DNA from: Euborellia annulipes
Lineage: Eukaryota; Arthropoda; Insecta; Dermaptera; Anisolabididae
NCBI GenBank assembly: GCA_023213315.1
Contig: JAKCPI010006279.1
Coordinates: forward strand, 62,001-126,000
Reading direction: 5' to 3'
Length of the DNA: 64,000 nt
The notes beneath the pieces were generated by a model. The model worked only from the letters and a program-made list of their open reading frames with translations, was not told the origin of the DNA and did not search any database. Every line of letters starts with the position of its first letter. Position 1 is the first letter of the stretch. Of this stretch, positions 24,456 to 36,149 are shown in pieces. A program made the translations under genes and the position numbers.

Positions 24456-24875
24456 AACATATACCTCCTGAAACCCCTTGAATATTATATCAGCAAGTAG
24501 GAAAGCCAACCTTCGACGGGCTTTTCCAGGCTCCAGGGGGCTGCGCGGATTCTCGACAATAACTATGAATTTTGTAAATTCCCTAAAATGGCGAAATCTT
24601 TTGATCTTTTAACAAATATAACTAGCTACTATTTGAAAATAATAAAAATAAATATCACCATGTAACATATACTATCTTTACAAATAATATTTCGATTATG
24701 TAGGCTATAGATCTTTATCTTTAAGAGAACCCTCTGAAATATTTCAAAGGAACAGAAAGTCTTATTTGTACACTCTAAACTTGGGCTAAAATAATAAAAA
24801 ACATCAAATTCAGTCATTTGATAAAAAATTTTCATATTTTAATAGACATATCTTTTGGACATGGGTTTCTTATAA

Positions 24876-26159
24876 CCCAAGCAGCATTTAAAGTTTAAAT
24901 GACTACACTGTTACCTTGAAGTTAACTTCAAAGTAATTTTTACCAGAGAGCGCAACGTATTTATATCGGTATGATTACCGGATAATTCCCAAAGTGGGGA
25001 ATAGGATTGTGGTCTTTTTTACCACACAAAAACTTTAGCTGGAACGGTAATAATCACGTTACAGATTCGTAATAGGTACATAATGGTTACGTGAAGGTTT
25101 GGTAATTTTTCCCAATTATTCGATAGTTGAACCTCGGCTTTCCATTCGTTTATATTCGGAAATTATTTTAAAAAAAATGGCATCATGCAAGTTTATCAAG
25201 AAATATTAATATGTCTATTTTAATGGTAAAAGAAGATGGCCGAAAAATGTTAAATTTTATTCACAGGCGAAAGAGGACATGGATTGGAAGAAAATACAAA
25301 CGCTCGAAATTTTTTTGATAAATATAATGATTATACTTCGTATAAAATTGTGCGCCCTAACAAATATGTAGTTTTACGAATATTTTTTTATAAATGTCAA
25401 AATAAATAAAACCAACATTTTCAAAAAACGGCTAATAATCATGTTTAATTATTTTGGTAGGTACAAATTTACATAAGTTTGTAAGTAATGGGCTTTATTT
25501 ATCCTAAATTATTGTTTATTTCATTAATTGGCAGGTTATTATTATTTAACCATTATACAATACGACATCTTTATTTAAATATTACTTTAAAGTGTTATTT
25601 TTCACTTTTAAGTCATTTTGACTATTTTTATAGTAAGAATTCCTTAAAAATAATACTGAAGAGACATTTTTACTCTACAGTGACAAATATTACCTTTTAG
25701 TTATTTTTATAAGTTATTTTAGGTGAGACTTACTTATAGGTTATATTAAAGGGTTTTTTTTATGGGAAAATAACTTCAGAAATTACGTCGAAATTTTATC
25801 ACTTTTACCGTAACAAAGTGGTGGCTGCTACTTGATTTTATTACTTCAAAGTAATTTTTATTTTAAAGTAATATTTGCCACGGTAGCGCTACTAACATTT
25901 TTACTTTTGAGTAAAAATTACTTATAAGTAAATTCTTTGAGTAAATTTCACCAAATATTTACCTATGAATATTACCATCAGGTAGACAACTTTGAAGTTT
26001 AATTTGGTAGTAAAAATAACGTTATTTTTCCTGTGCTATTTACTTTAAAGGGAATTATTACTAAAAAGTTCCATAAATAAGTTTAATTAACTACATTTTT
26101 CCTCTCCAAAAGTAAAAAAAACTTTATGCTAGTAATTCTTACGGAAAATGCTGCTTGGG
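24876..26159. mobile_element. Unclassified TIR element
   Basis: The left end CCCAAGCAGCATTT is matched by AAAATGCTGCTTGGG at the right. The interior has many copies of an AAGTAATTTTTAC-like motif in both orientations. No transposase ORF is intact and no obvious target duplication is seen. Confidence 0.55.
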
Positions 26160-27156
26160 AAATTTGGCTTTTCGCAATTCCACTGAGTGACTTCTAAAAG
26201 AAAGCTTTCTCTTTAAATATGCACATTAATAGGTCATACTGGTGCTGAGAGGGCTTCTCGAGATTAAAACAATTAAGACGAGTAAGTTAGAAGCAGATAT
26301 ATAATAAGGAGAAAAAGTTGGAAAAAATTAACTTCTGCTGCCCGAGAAGGGTTGGGGTATGAATCCTCGAAGAAATAAAAACAGGATAATCGGTCCAAAG
26401 GCTTGAACTCAGCCATAATTTCAATTATTTGTTTTGAAATAGCTTAAAGCTTTTTTCGCAGGTTGATAAAATTTATAATAAGCCGATAGTATTTTGACGT
26501 AAAAATTTGTTCAGATTGATTTGATTAAGTAAATATTTTGATATTTTAAAAATAAATAAATATATTTAATGACAGCAGAGAAATTACCTATTTTCCTGTT
26601 TCTAAACCGAGATTTGATAATTTGAAGAAGATAAAGAACGATATAGCGGCATATGAATGAGTAGCTAGGCAACCGGAAATATTCGGGATATAAAGGATGC
26701 TTTGTGAAAAAAAATTTCACTTTTCTCCAAAACTCTTAAATTAATTCTTTATATGACCATTCAATCTGAATACGATGAAAAGTTTAAATTGTTCAAAATC
26801 TCTATTCTTCCTGTAAGAAGAATCAGATAATGCTTTAATTATGACAACTAGCTGCGCCACATGCCCTCGGCGAGCTAGCCAGAAGGGCCGATTTTTGAAA
26901 GCAAATTAATGTATCATTAATGATTCTCGTTCTTTTGAAATGACTAGTTCTTTATTTCTACTATTATTTTAAATAATATATAGAATTTTCATTAATTTAC
27001 AGTTGCTATAAATGATTCGTTCTTTTGAATGCCCTGTTAAATAATAAGTGAACCAAGATTTGTTGATATTAAAATAAAGAGATTATTTAATTAAGCTAAC
27101 TTATTAAATGCTCTCAGACTCTCTTCTACTATCTAATTTTCTTAAAAATTACAACG

Positions 27157-27187
27157 TTTCGGCCACTCATTCTGTAGCCTTCTTCAG
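27157..27187 (-). ncRNA. Hammerhead-ribozyme-like core in a Penelope-like fragment
   Basis: On the minus strand CTGAAGA, stem II (GGCTAC...GTGGCC, with a G-U pair) and GAAAC are followed by GTTGTA. Flanks extend the similarity to 42900-43005 (about 90 bases). Confidence 0.45.
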
Positions 27188-27472
27188 ATACGATTCAGCT
27201 AAGATTATAAAGGTTGTTACATCTGTGACAATCATCTCACGCCCTGACAACAGATAAGTCCACTCAACGTCTCTATAGGATAGTGGAACCGATCTATACA
27301 ATTTTTTCGCTTCTTTGCAGCATACTGGAGAGCTACTTGGAACCCGATATTGGGCGCCTATCCGATAATCAGCTACTTTCTTTTTCCCTTACTTATAAAA
27401 ATATATGAGGGGTTCAGAGCAAAAGTGAACCAAGTCCACTTTTTACTCTTTTGAGAAAAAATGAATAAAAAC

Positions 27473-27680
27473 CGGGGGGCCTGGCAACGGAGAAGATCAA
27501 CAGTCACCACAATCGTTGAAGTTAAGTGATGCTAAGCACGGCGAAAGTTCGGGATTGACCCCGAGCAATCAGCGTGTGGAACGCCCCCCGGTTGCCATCG
27601 GTACATTGTATATTAAAATTTATAATAAATAAATAATCCCTAAATGGCCTCTGTAGCCGAAAAGAGTTAAAAAAAAAAGA
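27473..27680 (+). mobile_element. SINE with 5S rRNA-like head
   Basis: The head has GAAGTTAAGTGATGCTAAGC and AGCGTGTGGAACGCC, resembling the 5S rRNA internal promoter (box A and box C regions). The tail CTAAATGGCCTCTGTAGCCG with poly-A is shared with other SINEs here. The 5S similarity is partial, so this is a SINE3-like element rather than a 5S gene. Confidence 0.6.
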
Positions 27681-27781
27681 ATAAAAGTTAAAGGCTTATA
27701 TTCCTCTTAAAATATACAACATTTATTTATTTTACATCTCAGCAATCATTAAGAACTTAAATTATACTTTATCTAAGAATA

Positions 27782-29101
27782 GGAGAAAGTTGGGTAAAAC
27801 CGTACAGGCGGGTCAAACCGACCACTCTCGTATTTGTGTGATGTGAGCTGAAATTCGGTGAGAACAATATCAACTATTAAGAAGACAGCTATAAAAAGTA
27901 GATGAAGCTGTGTTTCTTGTCTATCGGCCCCGTGGTTTAGGTGTGAATATTTTTTTGAAAATTTTCGTAACTTTTTGTCTGATTTTAGGGTGACAAAAAT
28001 CCTATTTTATATATGACAAGACTGCTACTTTTACAAAAGTTAAGTCAATATATGAATTCACTGTATATAGTAGCATATTTTAACATAGTAATGAATTGTC
28101 ATGATTTGCATTACAACTATAAAAACACCAAATTTGTTTCGCTATATACTGCGGGGCAAAATCGCATTCTACTGAATGGGGCAAAATCGCATCTGGTCGG
28201 TTTTGCCCCACCATTTTTTTTTTTTTTCTTGACAAATCAATGAAAATAACAGGTTATAATTCGAATACTCGCATTTATTAATTTAACTTAAAAAGAGGAA
28301 AGGTGGAAAACCTGGGGAAGGCCGGGGAAAATGCAATTTTAACATCAACACCTTATAAGTTGGAAGTAGAAAAGAAAGAAAAAAGAATGTAGAAAAACAG
28401 AAAGTAGGTCTAATGGGAAAAAAGAAAATAGACAGAAAGGAAAAAGAACCAGGTAAAAGAGCTAAAAGGAAACTCTCTTACAACACTGACGAAAGAAAAT
28501 GAAAAAAAGAAGAAAAAAAGCCGAAGACAGTGCTAAAAGCAAAGACATCATTAAGTCCGAATTTCCTGAACGAACTCCTGCTTAATGTGACGATTCTACT
28601 GTTGATGAGGATGAAGCATGCATTTTTAGTAATGACCTATATGCTAATTCGACAGATAGAGAGGGATTGGTCCTATGGTCTAAATACCGAGGATGGGCCC
28701 ATGATGCTTGTTCGAACTTTGAGGATAAAGATGACACTTTAGTTTGCGATTTTTGTTTGTAACTATTTGTTTTGTAGAATTTGTATCTTTTTTTAATTTT
28801 TTTTAAACTTTTGAATAAATATTTTGAAAGAATATTTTTTCTCATTGAATTTATACGGCTTCCGGTTTTGCCCCACCCATGTTCCGGTTTTACCCCACCC
28901 ATGGGGCAAAACCGTCATTTTGCAAAAGTTGACAAAAAAATCAATAATTAAATAACTATAAGCATCACTGGTTTCAAACTCATACAATTGCCTATTGAAC
29001 GTATAAGGAAGCATACTGACTAATTTTCGTATAAAAATCTCTCTAAATAACTTCTGTTTCAATTCAAAGCTTAGAGGGTCGGTTTTGCCCCCACTTTCCC
29101 C
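27782..29101 (+). mobile_element. Decayed pogo/Tigger-like DNA transposon
   Basis: The TIRs GGAGAAAGTTGGGTAAAACC and, in reverse complement, GGGGAAAGTGGGGGCAAAAC are flanked by TA. Extra copies of the GGGGCAAAACCG motif lie inside, near both ends. A fragment of the transposase C-terminus is at 28499-28762. Confidence 0.7.
28499..28762 (+). pseudogene. C-terminal fragment of a pogo-like transposase
   Basis: The frame runs through a Lys/Arg-rich stretch, crosses an in-frame TAA at 28583-28585, and continues through an acidic segment to a Cys/His-containing end with GWAHDAC and VCDFCL before TAA (28760-28762). The pattern GWAHxxC...CxxC is typical of the C-terminal zinc-binding tail of DDE transposases in pogo/Tigger elements. 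Some expected cysteines are replaced by Ser or Tyr, so the finger is degraded. The upstream catalytic region is missing: AT-rich sequence with no long frame fills 27840-28490. The element is therefore non-autonomous today. The longer ORFs in other frames over this region are shadows. Confidence 0.6.
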
Positions 29102-30842
29102 TACATTTTAAATTTTATATTCAGATTTTTTTTGCATTAAGGAACTGCTGCACTCTGGAGGATTAGTATTGAAACTCTCACATGGTTCATTATTAAACAG
29201 AATGACTACCATAATTTACTATTCAAAAAGGGAAAAATAAGAAACTTGTTTACTTTTGGACTTGGTCCACTTTTGATTTGAACCACTCATTATCACTATC
29301 AGTTCACTTGAGCCTAAGCAAGTGCACAGTACTTGAAAACGACTGCAATATTCTGAAAGTATATACTGTAGATAGATGATGGATGTTGTCCAAAAAAATA
29401 TTTCCATAAGGGGCAATTTTTTTTTTTTTAATACAAACGTTAAATATTTTAGATTTTTTTTTCTTTTTATAAAAAATCTCTAAAACTATTAGCTAATTTT
29501 TCAATCAGTGGATTGTTTTAATTTATAAAAGGAAGTGAATCGGTTTTTTTATTATTTTTTCTCTAATAATATTAACCTAGTAAAAATTTTTCTAAATTTA
29601 AATAAAAAAGTCATATAAAAGATATAACTTTTATTATCAATTTTTGAAAGAGATAATTATAAAAAAAAAAAAAATAGGAAAAAAATTATCAAAGAAACAA
29701 CCAAAGATAGTAAAATATTGGTGAAATATAGTTATAGTTAAAAAAAAAAAAATAAACAAGCATTTAGAAGCAAAGTTGAGAGGTGCTCATCAGCAAGTCT
29801 AATTCCCATTCCCATAAGGTTTGAGGCAGAAGCAAAGAAGCCCTCCGACTACTTTAAGGTTTCACTCGTCAATAAATTAACCACAAGTACTACGACAAAA
29901 ATAGTATTAGCTAGGCTAGCAATCGATTTGAGAATACCAATTGGGAAACATTTTTTTTTTACTTTTAAACTTGCGGATAAAAGATTCGCTAAATATGCCT
30001 TTAAGATAAGAATCCCGTTAAATTATAACTTTATCTTATTTATTAATACAAGAGATAATTGTTTTTTTTTTTTTTTTTTTTTTTTTTGGGAATATTCCAG
30101 GCAAGAAGGGTGGAAAGATAAGATAACAAGGTCTTCTAGATAATCTTTGGTTTAGGGCTCTGGGAGATGATAAATCTCTCAAAATACGTAGTTAATTTAT
30201 TTCTTTTTAAGAAAAATTATCAGCCAATTAGAATTTATTATGCCAGACATAGGCAGATCCTAGGAGGGGAGATCCTGGGGTCAAACCTCCAAACTCCTCC
30301 CACCTTTGACTAAAAAAAAAAAAAAAACTTGAGAAAATAATTTAAAAAAAATACATAAAAAGGCCCTCCTTGCCCAGAAAAAAAAATATGTAAGAGAATA
30401 TTTGTTCAATAAACCCAGACAGCTTCGGTTTTATTTAAAATTATCTAAAAAAAAAATTTGTTATTTGTCAAAAGTCGAAAAAAAAAATTAATTCAAAAAT
30501 TTGGAACTCATTCTGTTCTTTTTTTTTTAAAAACTTATTTACTTTTTTTTTTGCACTAATAATAAATACTTTTATAATTATATTTAACATTTCTAAATGA
30601 AAATAAATAATCTATTTATTATAATCTTAATGATATTGGTTTAAAGATATGTCCATTGATAAGCAACCAAACGGTATAGAAACAAATTTAACAAATTTAA
30701 ATATACATGAGTATTGCTAATCAAAGGTCATAATTGAAGTGGAGAATAAAAAATGACGATGCAATCTTTTTTAATCTGTGACAGCGATAAGGTCACCCCC
30801 ATCTATTAGCGATTTATTTTCCCCCCTCACAACAATGCGAAT
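29102..30842. other. No gene seen
   Basis: AT-rich intron or intergenic sequence with poly-T (30061-30087) and poly-A runs. It would lie in the first intron of the putative 31058 gene. Confidence 0.45.
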
Positions 30843-30900
30843 CATATAAAAGCGCCGGCATTGTTTCCCGAAAAGAGCCGATGTTTTCCGAACGGTTGCT
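30843..30900 (+). promoter_or_regulatory. TATA-box-like site in a small GC-richer patch
   Basis: TATAAAAG on the plus strand (about 30845) is followed by a GC-richer stretch (GCGCCGGC and CGAAAAGAGCCGATG). It lies inside the putative first intron of the minus-strand gene. It could be a plus-strand promoter or chance; no plus-strand ORF follows. Confidence 0.2.
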
Positions 30901-30973
30901 ATTCATACACACACATACACACACACACATGCCAATGGCTCTGGCTTAATAAAGCATATTCGTATACACTTAC

Positions 30974-31058
30974 CAATTAATGGGAAGATACTCGAATGTT
31001 CGAGAAGATGCTTCAGGTTGGTTTGCACATTAGGCGACTCAGATTCTTTGTCACTCAT
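30974..31058 (-). CDS. Candidate first coding exon of a second minus-strand gene
   Basis: An ATG at 31058 opens 28 codons beginning MSDKESESPNVQTNLKHLLE and ending SSIFPLI, plus one base of the next codon, and then meets a consensus donor GTAAGT (31058-30974 is 85 nt). The frame stays open upstream, but only through non-ATG codons, so 31058 is the first ATG. A GC-rich island just upstream (31100-31260) looks like a promoter and 5' UTR on the same strand. The next exon must lie below 30974, and I could not identify it with confidence. The acidic, Ser-rich N-terminus followed by a Leu-rich helix is not enough to name a family. If real, the gene starts about 4 kb downstream of the end of the coiled-coil gene, in the same direction. 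Confidence 0.55.
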
Positions 31059-31094
31059 TTCACACACAAGACAACAGTTGTTATTCACTTATTA

Positions 31095-31260
31095 CGCTGA
31101 TATAAACAAATAAAAGTGAGGCGGGAATGCGGGTAGGCTAGTATGCTGGCGGCCCGAGCCTACTGCTCAGCCTGTGAGTGAGACTCAGTGAGGGGACAGC
31201 GCCGACGCCAGCGCCATCTCCCCGCCAACCGGCGAATTCCATCCTAGATCTCACACGCTA
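31095..31260 (-). promoter_or_regulatory. GC-rich promoter-like island upstream of the 31058 start
   Basis: This is a sharp GC-rich block in otherwise AT-rich sequence, with several CpGs and a GAGATGGCGCTGGCG segment on the minus strand. No TATA box stands at the expected place for the minus-strand exon. Position and composition suggest a TATA-less promoter and 5' UTR; this is inference. Confidence 0.4.
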
Positions 31261-32077
31261 CTTCCTAAAATACTTTTTAAAAAAAAGTAAAAAATAAATC
31301 TAAAAAGCAAAAAACATTTTTTCTATTTTATTTTTAATATTTTCTAATTTTTATAAAAATTATCATCAAATAATATAGGAATTTATTTTATCTCGCTAGT
31401 AATTCAATCTGGTGGACAATTTGCGAACTATTTTATTTATGGGTTTTGGTGAGGGGAAATCAGGCAGTCGGTAATTTAAACAACCTTGACTTGATCAGTG
31501 TCAATATTTAAAGGAACTAATGGTTATTTCTTTTTTTTTTTTTTAATTATTACCACTCATTCATTATAAATTCATATAGTCAAAAAAGATACAATATACT
31601 TATTTATACTAACTATAATAATAATGATGATAATAGTAAGATAATTTTCTTTTTTTTTTTAATAAAATCTAGTTTGTTTTATTTTGTTTAACAAATTAAA
31701 AAAACAAACTAACAAAAAGTTTTTTTTTGATGACTTCTTTTAACAACCATCTTTGTTTACCTATGAATATATTATATTACAATTTTATTTGTTAATAATA
31801 GAATTTAAGGACTGAAGGTTGAAACCAAGTTATTTGATTTTGTGTATTAATAAATATATTTATAAATAAAATAAGATAATATAGGGTAAAATAAATAATA
31901 AATAAAATTTAGAAGGGTAAAAATTTTTTTACAATAATTCCATTTAGACTGTAAATGTACAGATTGAATTTTTACTTTTTTTTTTTTTTTTTTTTAAGTG
32001 AAAATATTTCAGTAAATAGAGGATTTATTCGATATATGTAAAAACAACATAAAAATACATTAATAAAATGTATTAAG

Positions 32078-32315
32078 CATTGGCGTAGCCAGAAATTTTT
32101 GATGGGGGGGATCAAGAAATTTTTTTCAAAAATTAAGATTATTTTAGGGTTTTTATAAATCATTTTGGTTTGTTTTTTTAGCTAGAGAAAATTATTATAT
32201 TTTACTTTCTCTTACCCTATGTGAAATATAATTTGTATTAAATATCTAGTCATGGCTTGGGTCCCATGGGGGGGGGGGGATTTGAACCCCCAAAAACCCC
32301 CTGGCTACGCCTATG
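32078..32315. mobile_element. hAT-type MITE carrying an FB1 end
   Basis: The ends are CATTGGCGTAGCCAG and, in reverse complement, CATAGGCGTAGCCAG, with an exact 8-bp duplication GTATTAAG (32070-32077, 32316-32323). The interior includes TTTTACTTTCTCTTACC, which is the FB1 terminal sequence. Confidence 0.85.
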
Positions 32316-32349
32316 GTATTAAGTCTTCCGCAGGCAAATGGGTCGGAAT

Positions 32350-32620
32350 CAAGAGCGGATCCAGAAGAGTTTCTCGGGGGGGGGGGGGGGGGGGGGGAAT
32401 CTGGTGTGACTGGTCACACAGCACACAATTTTTTCTTTATTTCAGTAATTCAAAGGTACTTGTTTACCAGAATTTATATACAAATCAAATTTTTAAGTAT
32501 TAATTTTTAAAATTTTACATTAAAAATAAAATTTTACTCAGAAAATTTTTTTTTTTTTTAAATCTCGAAGGGGGGTTATTACCCCCTTTACCCCCCCCCC
32601 CTCCCCCGTATTCGCTTTTG
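32350..32620. mobile_element. GCGGAT-family hAT MITE carrying the FB1 hairpin
   Basis: The ends are CAAGAGCGGATCC and, in reverse complement, CAAAAGCGAATACGG, with an exact duplication GTCGGAAT (32342-32349, 32621-32628). AATCTGGTGTGACTGGTCAC inside is the FB1 left hairpin arm. Long G and C tracts lie at both ends. Confidence 0.85.
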
Positions 32621-33059
32621 GTCGGAATTAGGAATTTTCGTGCATTTATTAAAATGCCCCCGTAGGGCTCTGAAAATGAAGGGTACGGCATATTTTTGGA
32701 TAAAATTCCCTTTAAAGGGTAATTTTAATATAGAAATTAAATAAAAATGTAAAATTGTTCCAAATTTGCCGCCCTAAGCACAGGCCTACTGAAGGGCCTT
32801 AGAATTCTTTTAGGATGGGAAGGTTTGAATGATCCAAGAGACAAGGATGGATTAAAGGGGGGGGGACCTCCCCGTCCGAGAAAAAATTGAAATAGTTTTA
32901 AAAACTAGTCATCTAAAGAAATTATTATTTTTGGTCTAAAATAATATTTTTACATTTATTTTAAACTTTCAATTTTAAGACTTAAATCACCATAACGGTG
33001 CTAGTATTTGAAGGTATTATTTAATAAAAGTTAAAAAATAATATCCTAGAGAGGCCCTC

Positions 33060-33203
33060 CTGTATAAAAATCTTCCAACCAACCGCCTCCACCGGGTGCG
33101 CACCCCGTCCCATGCGACCAATATTTTAAAAAAATTGAGTTATCTACCAATCAATTTAAATAAATGGCCAACGATGCCGAAAAAGACCTTAAATAAAAAC
33201 AAA
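33060..33203 (+). mobile_element. tRNA-derived SINE, degraded head
   Basis: The head ends GGGTGCGCACCCCGTCCC (box B-like, decayed). The tail reads AATGGCCAACGATGCCGAAA, then AAGACCTTAAATAAA. Confidence 0.5.
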
Positions 33204-33697
33204 ACCGTCCCCGCCGACAAAATTGCATTAGTACGTCCTGCCAAGAGATAATCCTTCTCTCCCCCCCCCCACCCCCTCTTCCTAAATGAATAAATTTTAA
33301 AGAATATAAAATATTTTATATAACTTCTAACAGTATTTAAAATTTTAACAACATCTTTTCTCTATATAATTCTCTTTATTTATAAGTTTTCCGGATTCCG
33401 GATGGGGTTTGGACCCCGTTATCTCTCCTGGGTACGGTCCTGCCTAGTAGCAAATCCAGTCCTGCTGGCCACCCTCTTTACCTTGTGACCCGCAAAATTT
33501 TTTATTTATTGTAAAATTTTATAAAGTTTAGAGATGTAAATCTACCAACATTAGATTTTGTAGTTATACCCTTTTCCATCACTTGCTCTGACTTAAGAAA
33601 AATATTTAAAAAAAAAAAAAAAAAAGGGAAGAAAATCAGTAGAAATTGAAAAATAGAAACGATATACTTTTATATTTATTATTTTAATAGATGGGAT

Positions 33698-33856
33698 CAA
33701 CGGCGGATACGAGGGGGGTGGCAAAGAGGGTAATTACCCTCTTCCTCGAGATTTGAGGAAAATATTTTTCTTGGAAATTAAATTTTATTTTTAATATAAA
33801 ATTTTAAAAATTAATACCCCCCCCCATCCCGAAAAACTCTTCTGGATCCGCACTTG
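33698..33856. mobile_element. GCGGAT-family hAT MITE, short form
   Basis: The ends are CAACGGCGGATAC and, in reverse complement, CAAGTGCGGATCC. The flanks GATGGGAT and GATGGAAT differ by one base. It lacks the FB1-derived part. Confidence 0.8.
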
Positions 33857-35245
33857 GATGGAATTAAATTATTTTTTTGTTTTCTTCTCTGGCACTGGGT
33901 ATTGATCTTGGTAATGACTGATTATTAATGCTCAGTCATGATAAAAATATAGATAAAAGGGTACATGAGTTATTTCTCAATGGAAGAGACTTAGGAGGAG
34001 TGATTATGAACTATAATAAAATTAATAGATAATCTAAATATAGTTCATTTTTGAGATTAAAAAATATGAGAGCTGCTTTGTATGGTCACAATGGTAAAAT
34101 TGGGTTGAATGTCTGTCGAAAGCTATAAAAGGAATTTTTTTTATAAAATGGCTTAATAATCAAAATATTTTTAAAATAATAATAATAATAATAAAAAGGC
34201 TACTAGTTATACTAGTTATTTTTTTTTTAAATAATTTAAGTTAAAATATGAAACATATACCTTTATAATCAATGGAATTATTAGGAAAAAAAATATAAGT
34301 CTTAAAAATATAAAATTGTCTAAGTTTGAAGAAACCAATAGAAATTTGCTCTAAATAACATGAGAAATAATCAAATATTTTAATTTATTTGGTTGCAACT
34401 CTCCATATATCCATGCAATTTTATTTTTTCCATTAAAAAACAAATCCTAAAAAATATACTAATTAATGATACTTGATCATATATATATATCACAAAATTG
34501 TATATAATATTTAAATGAAAATAAATAGTCAAAATTTAAATCGATTCAACCTTTTCGAAAATGGTATAAATAAATAAATAAATATAACTGCATGATGCTA
34601 AAATATCCTTTAAATTTATTATTAATTGTCACTATATTTTTACTACTATTTATGTTTTATATTTTGAAATACAATTTTAAAATTTAAAAAGTGTATATCA
34701 ATAAAATACTTTCTCTCTCTATATATTAACATATATATAGAGGAAAGAGAAAGTAAAAATCAATGATTTTGCAATTTTAATAATATCATTTTTAATTTAT
34801 TTTAATAAAAGAATAGAAAATGAAATAGAAGGCTCAACAGAAATATATCTTGACTATTTAATATTCATCACTTTTGAAATCATTTTGTTTCCTCTATAAT
34901 ATTATAAAATCGGTGGCTCTACTCTTTATATACATACATATCAGTATATATAAAACTCTTATCACAGTAATTTTAGATATACTTTGAAAAGAGAGTTGAG
35001 AGAAAGAGAGAGAGAAAAAAAAGAATAATAAACTCTCAAAGAAAAATTCAAAAATAAACAGGGTCTCTCTAAAATTAACATTCGCTCACGAAAAAGTGGA
35101 GGGCATAGAAAATAACAGCCGCTGCTTGACTGGAGAGGTAAGTGGGGAGAGTCTACTAATAACGCCTGTTAGGAGCGGCTGGCTAAATGCCCGGACTGCT
35201 TCCTTATTACATTACAGCTGCTCTCTTGCAGAGTATGCGAATAAA
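33857..35245. other. 3' flank of the coiled-coil gene, no further exon seen
   Basis: Mostly AT-rich with an ATA repeat near 34175 and one solo FB1 hairpin. The GC-richer 35090-35245 block just below the stop is probably 3' UTR of the minus-strand gene. Confidence 0.45.
34704..34759 (+). mobile_element. Solo FB1 right hairpin
   Basis: ATACTTTCTCTCTCTATA, then ATATATAGAGGAAAGAGAAA: only the terminal hairpin remains. Confidence 0.65.
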
Positions 35246-35792
35246 TTATACCCAGAGGACGTGAAGGGCTTCGGGAGCGAAGGCCGATGAATGTCGTCGT
35301 AGGGAGGAGGCTGAACTTGGTTGTGGGCTTGGTGTCCACGATGCATCTGTAGGCTCAGGTAGACCGACCTCTTGAAATGAGCTCATTGACGAGAAACCGC
35401 TCTCGTCCTCGTTTGTGTGCGTGAATAGTGCACTTTTAGCTCGGTGCGGTTGTGCACTATCTAAACTTTTACGACCACGGCAACGTAACATCGGCGGTGG
35501 TTCAGGACTGCCGGTTGCCGAAGTCGGCACAACACCCGGGATGCTGGTTGAATTACCGCATGGTAATCCGAATGAGGAATCGGCACTCGGTGAATCGCCA
35601 CGTGAAGGGGTTGGTGTCGGCGTGGCAAGCCGTCGAGCGACTAAATCAGGTTCACGTGTTCGAAGAAGAGATTGAATTGTTCGAAGGAGGCTGCTTGCTT
35701 CTCGACGAAGTTTTTCTGGTGAATCGGCGCCGGGTGTTGTGCTCGAAACGCCAACAGATGAAGATTCAGCTCGTGGAGAACGGCCTCTACGC
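35246..35792 (-). CDS. Coiled-coil/Ser-Pro-rich protein gene, terminal exon with stop
   Basis: This exon encodes about 181 residues after the acceptor TATTTATAG and ends at TAA (35248-35246). One leading base completes Trp with the previous exon. It starts RRGRSPRAESSS, then has a short helix (LRREASSLLRTIQSLLRTRE), then a Ser/Thr/Pro-rich tail. Near residue 135 is DESGFSSMSSFQ, which resembles the DSGxxS phosphodegron class, and several RRxS kinase-like sites are present. The C-terminus is HVLWV; leucine, tryptophan and valine at the last three positions would fit a class II PDZ ligand (inference). A stop falls immediately after TGG GTA, and GTATAA could also be read as a weak donor, so an alternative 3' splice form is possible. 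The family is not recognised. The ORFs on the plus strand here are shadows. Confidence 0.8.
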
Positions 35793-36149
35793 CTATAAAT
35801 ATATAGAACACAATCTCTGATTAATCACCTATTCAGATCATTCAGAATTTAAATAAATATAAAGAGATAAAGTACAATAGCTTTCCCTGGCCCCTTCAAT
35901 CTTAAAATATTTTTTTGGCTGTGAATCGAATTCATTCGGTCCTCCTTTTTTTCATTCTTAAACTTTTTTTTTAAATTTATTATAGATATCTCAGTAAAAT
36001 AATACAAGCAGATTTAAACTATTGAATTTGTAATTGTAATCAAGGAATGGATTTCTTGCTGGGGTAAATTTGATCATAAATCTAGAAAAATGAAAAAATA
36101 TCACCATAACGGGCAAAGAATCTTATTGAAAGGCTACCTATCAGGTCTA

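Noticed and set aside
27473..27600. A functional 5S rRNA gene
   Set aside because: Only parts of the internal promoter and 3' region match, and the sequence continues into a SINE tail with poly-A.
35415..35820. Plus-strand ORFs of 86 and 122 codons
   Set aside because: They are antisense to the minus-strand terminal exon, which has matching splice phase and a conserved-looking Ser-rich tail.
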